Shown piece after piece: positions 1 to 17,243 of a stretch of 64,000 bases of DNA (positions are counted from its first letter, which is position 1; every line of letters begins with the position of its first letter). A model generated the notes under the pieces. That model made no database searches. It had not been told where the DNA came from and saw nothing but the letters and a program-made list of their open reading frames with translations. The translations under genes were made by a program, and so were the position numbers. Source of the stretch: Antedon bifida (Eukaryota; Echinodermata; Crinoidea; Comatulida; Antedonidae); assembly GCA_963402885.1 (NCBI GenBank), contig OY727095.1:3043001-3107000 (forward strand). The letters are read 5' to 3'.

Positions 1-65
1 TCATTACCAATTTAAATTTAGGGGCCGATCCAGGATTTTGTAAACAGGGGGAATGCTAACATATA

Positions 66-249
66 ATAGACGACTCTCCCATTACCAGACTCTGAAAACG
101 AGAAACCCTCCTAATACCAGACTTTTCTTGATGATCAAAGGGTCCTAATTTTTTTTTACAATTAAACACATTCCGAATACCAGACTTTCTGGAAAACCAG
201 ACATATTTAGCCAGCCCAAAGGTGTCTGGTTTTGGGAGAGTTGACTGTA
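66..249. mobile_element. MITE with CTCTCCC...CCAGAC ends
   Basis: The left end reads GACTCTCCCATTACCAGAC and the right end, reverse-complemented, reads AACTCTCCCAAAACCAGAC after TACAGTC. These are imperfect terminal inverted repeats about 25 bp long. TA dinucleotides border both ends, suggesting a Tc1/mariner-type non-autonomous element. No coding capacity. Confidence 0.5.
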
Positions 250-670
250 TTAATATCCTGTTGTTATAAATAGTAATGTATCAAAATGTAGTTAATGTCA
301 TTTTAGCTGTCAACTGGCAAAGGATGTGACGCCAACGCTTCCTGCTGGATCTACTTATTAATTGATATTAATTATCTTTATTTTTAGCACTTACATTACA
401 AGCAGTTTAGAATAGTGTATCTCTCTTTACAAATATTTTATATTCTATTGTGAATTATGTAAACTTACCACACAATATATATATACAGTAATATTGGTTT
501 TGTTCAATTTATACTCTCAATGCATGCAATTACATTATTTGATTATTACCATATGCTGTGATGTTGCACAGCATACTGTATTGAACTTAATAATAATACA
601 GTATCTCTCTGACTATACCATACAGCAGATCATCTCAATTATCAGATGAAATGATGGGAAAACATTTTTG

Positions 671-807
671 AGCGCTGTCTACACTATCAAACTTTGTGTG
701 ACAAAAAAAATGTGATGTGCCAAATATGGACATGATGATGTCATATCACTACCAATTTGGGCATATCACTACCATATTTGGGTACATCATAGTGTAGACA
801 GAGCTTT
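671..807. mobile_element. Palindromic MITE family A, copy 1
   Basis: Inverted-repeat element with ends close to AGCTCTGTCTACACTATCAA and inner blocks built on CATATTTGGGCACATCAC. The 3' end, TAGTGTAGACAGAGCTTT, is the reverse complement of the 5' end. At least four relatives lie elsewhere in the window (about 11,831, 13,380, 25,795 and 48,800). Non-coding. Confidence 0.7.
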
Positions 808-2393
808 AAATACGGCGTCTTTAATCCACAGTTCTATATACAACAATGGTAATAATAGACTGAATGAATTAAGAAATGACTCATTCATATTCTTTTCAAT
901 AAAAGGTTTTAAATGGCCAATGAAAGTAGGTTGTCTAGTATTGTACATTTTATTACCCACTGTATTCATAGAATACACAGTTCATCAAGTCGCCAACAGT
1001 GGGTAAGAATATTGATAAACTGATTTAATGTTAAGTTTATAAAAAAATGTTTATAAGATAAAGAGCTTTACATAATTTTGACATAACAACTTCATTAATT
1101 ATTGAATATACTGTACTATGGAGGAATGTTTCTATATTTCCTGTACTACTACAGTAACCAAATAACAGTATTTCAACTATATAATTTATTCAACCAGATT
1201 TAATTTTTAATCATTTAATTCTAATATATTGCTTGCTTACTGTACATCAATTATATATAAATTATTTTAACACTTAATATATTTACTGTACTTGTATTTT
1301 TATAAATAAACATATTAATATTATGAATAAAGTTGTTTTGAGTAACTTATTTCAGAGTTACTGTAGTTTAATCAAAATGTTTGGAATTTGAATGCCAAAT
1401 TGTTTCCGATTATAATTTTGTGAAAAATAAAATGCTTGATTACAATACGGTAAAAGAATCATAGACAACCAATTTATGAAAAGTAGAAATTAAAGTTAGC
1501 AAAATAATTGAAACTTGGAAACAGGAAAATTTAAGCTGTAGTGTATAAATACTGAACATTTTGTTATTTGAGCTAAAGACTTCACAGTGGTAGGGAAAGG
1601 GTCACTACATCTGTCATAATGTTGACCTTGTTCCCAATACTAAATTACCTTATGGATATTAATAACATATGTGCTGCTGATAATTGCCATTTTTTAAGAC
1701 AGAATTTTGATAACAACAAAATGGACTTAGTAATACCTACATATTTGTGTTTTTCAACAGTGTGCGAACTTAAAAAGCAGTCAGAAAGAGAAAAATAATT
1801 TGGTGGGTTTATGGAAGTCAGTACTTGTAAAAATAAAATGGATATGTACAGTCCCTGTACAGTATACATGGAAACCCACTGGCTGATCAGGTTTCTATCT
1901 GGATCATACTGTACACATAACAATTGGAATATATTCTCATTGTGTACAATACCGTGTTAACAAAATTGTTTTTGAAATAAAAAATTAAAAATATTACACT
2001 TACAGAGTTAAATAAATGCACACATTGTATCATATGTGGGAAAATTTCAAGAGGCTTATATTTTGATATCTCTTTAATCTTTATACAACTTTGTATACAC
2101 ATAGGATTCAAGAAGTACTTGATAGAAAGTCAAGGACAGTGCCACAACAATAATAAAAACAGTCTGTCAGTGTCTATATTAATTGTTGAGTATTACTGTA
2201 CAGTAGTAGGAATAGTGTTATCAATAGATATCCATAAATAATACTAGTCTATACCTGTGCATTTTTTCTTATCTCAGAAGCAGAACATAAAATGATTTTG
2301 GAACAATCTTCATCTTACTGTACATCAAAGAGAGTATAGTAATACTTAAGATAGAAGGAATTTCATATCATCAATCAATCATATTATTCTTAC

Positions 2394-4475
2394 CTCTTGT
2401 TGCTGCCTGGAATTTTCAATAAAATTTTGATTTGAGTTTTCGATTTCATTGTCTAATCGCGAGTACTTTCCTAATCCTTTGCTTGGCCCATTATTCATTA
2501 AAAACTGAAAGATATAAATATAAGTTCATTAAATTATAATATACAGAAATATGCAGTTTAGACTAGATACAGTAAATCTGAGATTAACAAAAATTACAAT
2601 GTTTAAAATGTGACTGGTGACAGTGCTTTGAAGTGTATCAAAAGTCTATGCTACTGTTTACGTAAATTTTAGTAAAAACTTTGCAATACAATTTTCATAC
2701 CTGTCTTCCTCTGCTTTCCTCTTTTGATTTGGTCTTCGCACTGGACATGTGTTCTTTCATCTCTTTTACACGTTTCTTTGTATTCTCAACAAATAACCGC
2801 CGTTCATCAAGGTCTAAACTGTCAATTTTAAACTTGCGTGGGTTTGCCTCCACAATTCGTAAAACAAATAATGTTAAAGAAATTTAAACATTATTTTTTT
2901 ACTGTATACAATACCATGGAGGATATTGTACCTCCATGACAGAACCTACTGTTTACCTGTATGTAATATAATGTAAATCATTGTAACATTATAGAGTTAT
3001 ATTTTTAAATACACACATTTTCAACACAATTTATGCGGTGGATATTTACTAAATTATAAGTGAATTTAAATTCTTTACTAATCAAATACTATTTATACAG
3101 TAGACAAAGTGACACATGACCTGCTTGACCCCAATAGTTCCGAATCCTATGAACCAAATAATGAACAATATAAATGTAAAAGCAAGGTGATTTAGTGACG
3201 TGTAATTTAATGGTTAGCCAGATGGGAGCACTTAACTCAAGTTTATAAACAGATCTCATGATTACTGATTAATAGAAATAAAAGCTATTCAATATCACTT
3301 TTTTTTCAATTAAATAAAAACATTCATAAAAATGTTAACAATGAAAAAACCACACAAGGCAATTTCTGAGAATTCTTACAGGCAGGATTATATCAAAACA
3401 TGTACAGGTACTCTTCTTTGATTGGATGGAATTGAAACAATAATTTTAGTTAGGTGATATTATTATTAATGTTAATTTTTAGGTTGGTATCTAATTTTTC
3501 TAATTAGCTTTATTTTAATAAATTAATAGAAAGCAAAATCCAAATATATATTTTTTTTATTTTTAGACACCATCCAACAATAATTCAAATCACTTTTAGG
3601 TTGGGAAACCCATGCTTTGTGTAAACCAAGTCTCATATGAGGTTTCGCTTAAGTAGGAGTCTATGAGAGGGCCAAGATTCGAACCAAGGACTCTTGGATT
3701 GTTACAGTAAACAAGCATGTTAACCACCAAACATCAGTGTCAGTATTAATCAAGGATATCAATTGTTTCTTCAAGATCTTCTAAGTCCCATTCTATACTA
3801 CGTAGACTATTCCTCAACTCATTTGTTGTCCAATCATATTCCTCCTTACTAACAGATTCGGGATCTTCTAAAACTTCTGACCATCTCTGATAAAGTGTTT
3901 CTGAATTGTTTACTGCTTTTTCAACTTCTCTGTAAGAAAAATCAACACTAACATTTGTTTTCTCATTTCATTGATTGACAACCTTCAATAAAGTTCTCTT
4001 AAAACTTAAGTAAGTTTTCTCAAAAGAATTGAAAATCTAAAAATGCTCAAAAATCATTGGCCTTTTCCTTCCTCAATTCCTTTTAAATTAGCAAATATGT
4101 GTAAAAAAGGAAACAAAAACATCATTTAAAAAAAATAAGCCTACTGTATTATTCTGATTCATTCATTATACTAGCCAGGAAATATGCCAGTGTTTTTCAT
4201 TAAATGTTATTAGTTTTTAAGTCTAGGCCTGGCCTAGTAGGCCTAGGTTTTAGGCCTTGCTAGTGAGTGTCATTTATTAATAAATATCCTAAAAGACTAC
4301 ACTAGGCCTTGCTCAAGATCACCAAGTATGAGTGAACAGAGGGCCGGGATAATCTCTTCTTACTGTATGATATCGAGGCCTAGCTAACAGCCTAGCTCAA
4401 GTGACAAGAGATTGATTGAAAGCTGAGACGAATTACTTACTCTTTGACAACAAAGAATGGGTCTTCAACCGACAT
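2394..4475 (-). CDS. STX6: Syntaxin-6, N-terminal part (partial)
   Basis: Target SNARE of the trans-Golgi/endosome system. Four coding exons are visible on the minus strand: 4,441-4,475, 3,760-3,929, 2,701-2,858 and 2,394-2,504, together 474 nt or 158 codons with no stop. The start reads [20 protein letters not shown], almost the start of human STX6, followed by the N-terminal helical bundle with [20 protein letters not shown] and VEANPRKF. The last visible exon has [18 protein letters not shown], matching the linker before the SNARE helix. The SNARE motif and C-terminal membrane anchor (about 95 residues in human STX6) are not in the window and should lie left of base 1. Splice sites are GT-AG except the second intron, which has AT-AC ends. 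STX10 is the vertebrate paralogue; for an invertebrate STX6 is the natural name. Confidence 0.93.
2859..3759 (-). other. AT-AC (U12-type) intron of STX6
   Basis: This intron separates the STX6 exons ending ETI and beginning IVEANP. No AG precedes the second exon where the reading frame requires it. Read on the minus strand, the intron starts ATATCCTTG, the U12 AT-AC donor consensus, and ends TTTTAC. A branch-site-like TTTCTTTAAC lies about a dozen bases before the end (consensus TTCCTTAAC). Joining the exons gives [13 protein letters not shown] in frame with the family. The intron also contains a tRNA-derived SINE (about 3,600-3,750). Confidence 0.85.
3600..3750 (-). mobile_element. tRNA-derived SINE, degraded
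   Basis: On the minus strand a polymerase III A-box-like TGGTGGTTAACATGCTTG is followed about 35 bp later by a B-box GGTTCGAATCTTGGCC. The body is short and has drifted. It sits inside the STX6 AT-AC intron. It is not a functional tRNA, since no cloverleaf arms close. Confidence 0.5.
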
Positions 4476-5619
4476 GACTGATAAAATCCACTAAAACAAC
4501 TTGTGTAAATGAATCAAAAACCGTGAACAAGGTGTCCTAATATTTACAAACCATTAGCTCATGTCATATTTAAGGAAACATGAAAAAATACAGGGAAATC
4601 CGGCGAGTAATAACAGACGAAAACAAAGAAACGAAAGTCTGTTTGCTCATTAGTTGACGTATGATCCGCCGAGAAGAAAAGAGTGGTGGGCGGCGTGAAA
4701 ATTGCCCTCCCACTTTTTGATGGCCTTTAAAAAAATGAATAGATATTTTGTTGTATAGACAATTATTATTTCATATTTGATGGTTGTACTTTTATTTAAA
4801 AAAAAGTTTAAAAAAATTAATTAAACCTTTCTTTTTATGTATTATTATTAAGAATTTTGGCTATTAATTCCAATCTTTTATATCGGATCATTTTTTATAA
4901 TCTTGTTTTAACACGCAGCACAATGTCAAAGGTTAAATTTTGATGACTCAAAAATTGAAATTGAATTGAACGGAAAAATCCGTACTAAACATCTGCTTTA
5001 AAATGTAAAGGTAAATTAGTTTATTGTATTATTTTGGTTTTTTTTACCAGTGCAGTTCTGTTGTTATGCTAGCCTACGCCTCTATATATTGCTAGAAATC
5101 TACTTAGCGTAGTTAGGCTAGCAAATCATGTCATGTTTTAAGCAGGCGAGGCCTAGCCTAGGCGCAGCCTATTTTTTAATATTAGAGAGGGCGGCGATGG
5201 GTGGTGTCCCTCTCCTCCAGCTAGCTGTCGGTTGCTCCTAGACTATCGTGCCTAAGCCTAATCATGTTGCACTAGGCTTAAGTAGGACCACTATTTCTAG
5301 ATCTAACCTGTAAACTAAATGAACATAAATAATAATTTATAAATAAATTATATTTAGGCCTAGCTAAATTTAATTTATTTATAAATAAAAAGTTTTTCAC
5401 AATCTTTTTTGTTTTGTTGATCGATGACAAACAAGTTCCTTAAAAAGTGTTATTATATCATTTTTAGTTTGACTGTAAAATGTTCATACAAGATTAGCTT
5501 GCATCACTGTATGATTTAAAAAAAATTGTTTTGATGGTCTAAAAAAATCCAATGGGAAAAAGGTGATAAGCAAAGCAAAACTGCACCGCGATCAAAACAT
5601 GTTAACATTGTTGCTGCAT
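4476..5619. other. Intergenic region upstream of STX6
   Basis: Contains the STX6 5' UTR and presumably its promoter in the first few hundred bases; no TATA box is evident. From about 5,060 to 5,380 there are clusters of AGGCCTAG-like words, a low-complexity motif that recurs elsewhere in the window. No open frame of note. Confidence 0.4.
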
Positions 5620-6725
5620 GCTTATATACACACTGTGTTTTGCTATCATCTTCTTTTGCTAGAGATAACTCAATAAATTTTTTAGGTATGACTATCTCAA
5701 AAAACGATATATCTCTTGAAACCAAAGTATATAAGAAATCCACTAATAAAGGCTTATTATTACATTATGATAGCCATGTGGATATCAAACATAAACGTAA
5801 TCTAATTCACACAATGCTTAATAGGGCCTACAAATTGTCATCTACGCATGACATTTTCCTATCAGAGGTTGATAATGTAACAAAGATTTTTCAAAAGTTG
5901 AATTATCCTTTAGATCTTATTAGTAATATTGTTAAGGCTTTCAACCAATCCATTAATACTTGTGTGACTCCTAGTAATACTAATGAAGATATGCTAACTG
6001 ATGAATCTCCCCAGCCTATTAGGATTGTACTACCGTACAAGGATCAAACTTGTTGTAACACGGTTACTAAACAACTTAAACAACTTAGTGCGAAGATTGA
6101 AAATGATATTTTACCAGTATTTACTAGTCGTAAGATAGGTGACACCTTAAAACCTAAAGAAATGAAACCCAGAATCATTAATTCACAATGCGTTGTGTAC
6201 AAATTTCAATGTGGTTTGTGTGATACAAACTATGTCGGTTACACTTGCCGACACCTTTACAAACGCATTAATGAACATAACAAAAGTATTATAGGCGATC
6301 ACCTAAAACAACATGGCATAACTGGTGATATCTCTGAATACTTTAGAGTCTTATCTAAATGTAACAATAAGTTTGATTGCCTAATTAAGGAGATGTTGTG
6401 GATCAAAGAGATAAAACCTACACTCAATAAACAATCGGATTCCATCAAAGCTAAATTGTTTATCTAACTCAGTAGGAGGAGCTAATTACTTAATTAGCCC
6501 TCAATTAGCATTTCCTGTCACCAACTTTGGTGCTTAGTGCACATAATTATTATTGTTTTGTATTCACTTGATCTTGAAAATGGTTCTATGATGGTACCGA
6601 AACGTCGATCTCTCTTTTTGTCATTAAATTTTATATTGAAAATATTTTTTATTTTTCTATTTAATTTTTTTTTCTTTACCGAATAAATGTGATCTTGAAA
6701 TGAATTGAGTTTGTGACCCTTCAAA
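5620..6725 (+). mobile_element. Penelope-like retroelement, 5'-truncated
   Basis: A 275-residue open frame (5,640-6,467) matches the C-terminal half of a Penelope-like polyprotein. It has the end of the reverse transcriptase (INFLGMTISKNDISLETKVY, then the YKKSTNKGLLLHY and RAYKLSSTH blocks) followed by a GIY-YIG endonuclease with its linked Cys pair (VVYKFQCGLCDTNYVGYTCR, then YKRINEHN). The reverse-transcriptase catalytic core is missing, as expected for a 5'-truncated insertion. Downstream, ACCGAAACGTCGATC near 6,597 resembles the 3' region of such elements. It lies between STX6 and WDR47. Confidence 0.85.
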
Positions 6726-6737
6726 AATAAATCTCAA

Positions 6738-6835
6738 CAATTTTTTGGTGGGACTATCCCATTTTTAACAATGTTCAAACTGGGATAGTCCCACCAAAAA
6801 ATTGTTTTTACCACCATGTTACATGGTGGTAAAAA
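6738..6835. repeat. Two abutting perfect hairpins
   Basis: The first inverted repeat has 24-bp perfect arms, 6,738-6,761 and 6,781-6,804, with a 19-base loop; the arm core is TTGGTGGGACTATCCCA. The second starts on the very next base, with 15-bp perfect arms at 6,805-6,819 and 6,821-6,835 and a one-base loop; the arm core is TTACCACCATGT. No coding frame covers them. They may be a small foldback element or the tail of the neighbouring Penelope insertion. Confidence 0.85.
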
Positions 6836-7456
6836 TGGTCTTCATATATATATTTTAACACTAGACAAATTTTTATTTAACCTTTGAACTTTTAACAAAA
6901 TGCAATGTTCTGTAAAATATTAACTGTAAAAGTTGCATGCATGAACAAGCATTATGAGACTAAAGCTGTTACCAAACCTTTACTCAGTCATAAATAATAT
7001 GTTACATAGATTCATAAAATAATTTCATAATTTATACCATAAAATATTCACACTGCGATTTTGTATTTGGTACATGTTCAGAAACTTTAATGCATGCCAT
7101 TTGGATCAGATACTTTACATGCTGTACAGTTTCTTAGTGTTTTTAATCTGATATAATTGTACTACAGTAGTCTAGTCTATGTTAAAGTAAGTATTGTACA
7201 TGATCTAAATATCTATTATTTATTAAGGCATCCATTACAGTATTTACTGAAGTAGTTGCTATATGTAATGTAAATCAGAAATTTTCATTAACATTTGTGC
7301 ACTGTCTAATACCATATTATTAAAGTCTACTGAATCACTATAGATTTAAAATAAAATAACCATATTATGTTTTCTTGCAAAATCAATCTAAATAATTGGG
7401 GGTGTTTTTTTATTATCTTCCAAAATCAATATAAATGATTGTTTTTTTTCTTTCAG
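6836..7456 (+). other. Upstream region of WDR47
   Basis: AT-rich non-coding sequence. A polypyrimidine tract and AG at 7,441-7,456 look like an acceptor, so the WDR47 start codon probably lies in a second exon and an untranslated first exon lies upstream, not identified. Confidence 0.4.
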
Positions 7457-7537
7457 ATGCCGTTTCAGTGGATTGAGTAAACACTATTTGAATTTTAACT
7501 ACTGTATCCAGTTGGTTTGACCACATCTCCAGACAAA

Positions 7538-14341
<6,804 letters not shown>

Positions 14342-15895
14342 GGATGCCTCCTGAATTCTAACAACACATTCTAATGAAATGTATTCATCGAATCTTTCAA
14401 TAATTGTCTATGCGAACTAACATCCTAGGCCCAATTCTGCTGCATTCATCATTTCTTTATATTACAGGGTTTATGCAATTTTTTTTCTTCTATTTAATGG
14501 AACCATTGTTTTAAAAGGAACTTGGCACTAAAACAGTTATATAATAATTGTTATGCAGTGGGGCTTGTGTTGCTGCAAGGCCATGAGGTTGAAGTATGTT
14601 ACTGCCAAAGAGTTACTGTATGATGAAAGTCTTTTTATATCTTTTACATTTCTTCTGGGTATTATGGTATTATTATAATTCTTCTGATGCAAGCTTTGTC
14701 ATTATCAATGCTGCATCTTACTGTATATGTAATTCATTGTTTTTTTAACTATACAAATATTTGTCAGTAGTTTGAGCACCTTCATTCAAAATTATAAGCT
14801 TTTTCCATAGGGGTATAGTGTTAGTAATAGTTTTCTCTTTGTTTTGCTACTGGTAATATAATGTGTCTCCAGAACACTGTAGTACTCTATTGTCACTATT
14901 GGCCTATAATTAATCAATAATTCTTGTGCGCTCATGGTTGAACTTTTAAAATTTGAGAATAATTCATTAACAAATGTTAGTACTAGAGTCAGTATACAGT
15001 ATACAGTAGTAAAGTTATGTATACATAATATTTAATACATACAGCATACCGTACATGTTATTTTAATTTTCTTATGATTTTATAGAAAGGGGTTTTTTGG
15101 CCACTCTTTGTGGGTGTGTAACCTATTATACTTGTTACTTGTTTGCATAGCTATCCCAATTATTGGGGACATTTCGCCGTCATTGACATTATGTTGACAT
15201 AGCACAACAATGAGAGACATTAATTTTGATGAGAAGGTCATTATAGTAATTTAAATTGATATAGTAATATCTCTTCGGATGTCCCACCTTCTGTATTTAT
15301 GCTAGAAATGTTTCAATTTGATCTTTGTTGCCCATGTATTCAAGTCCGTGATGATGTACTCTACTATGAGAGTATCCACAGATGCCAGTGGCACTGTTAA
15401 TGATATGCGCCCTCGAAAATGCATTACAAGATATAAATTTGTACTGCAAGACGCATACTTGTGCAATATTAAGAGACACACATGTGTTCTCTTGTAAAAT
15501 GTTTTGTATATATTGCAAGTATTTTATGCTATATAGTTTCTGTTGATATTGAGAAAGTTATCAATCAAAATTGTTAATAGATATTAAAAGAAGATAAAAT
15601 GTTATTTATTTATAGCTATATAGAGCTATGTTGGGTGTGCTTGAGTAGGTTTTTAGTTATTTTTTTCTTAAGATAAAATCACTGCATTGAATAAAATAAT
15701 AGACTAAAGAATTTGCTTCAGTTTGTTATGTTTTTTTGTGAAAAAAATATCATTGATCAATATAATGCCATGGCCCTGATAAGTGTGTTCAGTTGGAAAA
15801 CAGAATAAGGCAATCATCTGTATTTGGAAGAAATACAGTAAACATAACATACAATACTACTGTTGTATAAAGAAATGTCAAAAATAAAGAATGGA
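14342..15895 (+). other. WDR47 3' UTR with candidate poly(A) signals
   Basis: About 1.5 kb without coding potential after the WDR47 stop. AATAAA hexamers occur at 15,690-15,695 and 15,883-15,888, and a third near 16,203. Which is used cannot be told from sequence. Confidence 0.5.
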
Positions 15896-17243
15896 AGAGG
15901 ATTACATGGTATGTATGTGCAATATTGCACATTATTTACACCACATATTTTCCAGAAAATGTCTTTCTAAATCCAGTAATGTAATGTAATTCTTAGCAAT
16001 ATAAAAGTATTGCTGCTCTATAATGTACACCATAAAAGCATTGCTCTCTTTTATGAGACTGTCCTGTGACCAATTAATAGAGAAATACATACCCACCAAT
16101 AGAGGGCTTATAATTAACGCGAACTTAAAATTAAAAGAAAGAAAGAGAGGGCGCTGTATTAAAAATCTAGCGCATCAGGGCTGCAGAGCTGGCGCCGGCT
16201 ATGAATAAAGTTTAGAAAACTTAATTTTATTGTTTGTCCTACAATGATAAAATGATATTCTATATAAATGTACATATATGTCTGTGTAAATACAAGAAGT
16301 ATTGACTATCATACATTTGACAGAATAAAGGCGTTTATTATAAGATGTATGATCATAATTATACATACATTTATCTGAGGGAGGTCTACCTGCATGAGAT
16401 CCCCCTGCATGATGCCTGATGGCCTCAACTCCCATCCATTAATCTAGCAATCAATCAATTTGATATACCCTAGGCCTAGCTAGCTTTATAAACATACCTT
16501 TTATTCCAGGTTTAGGAGTAATTGATGGTCGGTAGTGTGTGCCCACGCTTTTATTTATCTACTCTGGTCACTTCACAATCCATAACAATACTTTACATCA
16601 AATTAATAATCAAATAAATATCCCAGAGTATCTGCTGAGCTGAGCCTTCGCACTTCCATTCTTATCGTCTGCTTAATACAATTTTGACAAAATCTCTGTG
16701 TTCTGATTGGTTGAATCTTTACAAATTCAACAGATACGTTGCAGAGCATGTGACGTGAATTTAGTGACGTCATACAGTAGGCGCGCTGCCTTTATATTTT
16801 TTTAAATATTATGCATACATAAATATTTATTTGTAAACGATATTTTGCAGTACTGTACTTGGTTAATTTCATTGTACAATATGGAATATAACAACAAAGA
16901 GCAGAGTAAATAATGGCTTAAAAGTGAAGTATAAAGTATAGCACAAATTATACATCCTAAAGTCTCCTTTCCTTGCTTTACAATGAATTGCCTTTATTAT
17001 CATTATACTGAGAGTATTTGACAAAAGTACAACAACGTTTTTTAACCTAGATTGAACTAAATCCGTTTCCAGGGAATATACTGAAAAGGTGTGGTAACAC
17101 ATTTTTACAGCAGATTGTATTTTCAACCTGTTGACAAAACAATTAACAAAACCTCTGATTTTCACACTCAGCGTGGCATGGTGAAACAATTTCATAAATA
17201 GATTGCCATTTCTTGAACTATGCACTATACTTTTATTCATTTT
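15896..17243. other. Tail-to-tail interval between WDR47 and DROSHA
   Basis: About 1.3 kb between convergent genes. On the minus strand AATAAA occurs at 17,232-17,237 (just after the DROSHA stop) and at 16,993-16,998, so the DROSHA 3' UTR is probably short. TGACGT(C) words near 16,750-16,770 resemble CRE half sites. No gene seen. Confidence 0.45.

Larger units (their letters stand above)
1..2393. other. STX6 intron or flank without recognised exons
   Basis: AT-rich sequence to the left of the last visible STX6 exon, presumably the next intron because the SNARE exon is missing. It contains two MITE-like elements (66-249 and 671-807). I searched the minus strand for the expected SNARE helix and membrane anchor and did not see them. 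Confidence 0.5.
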
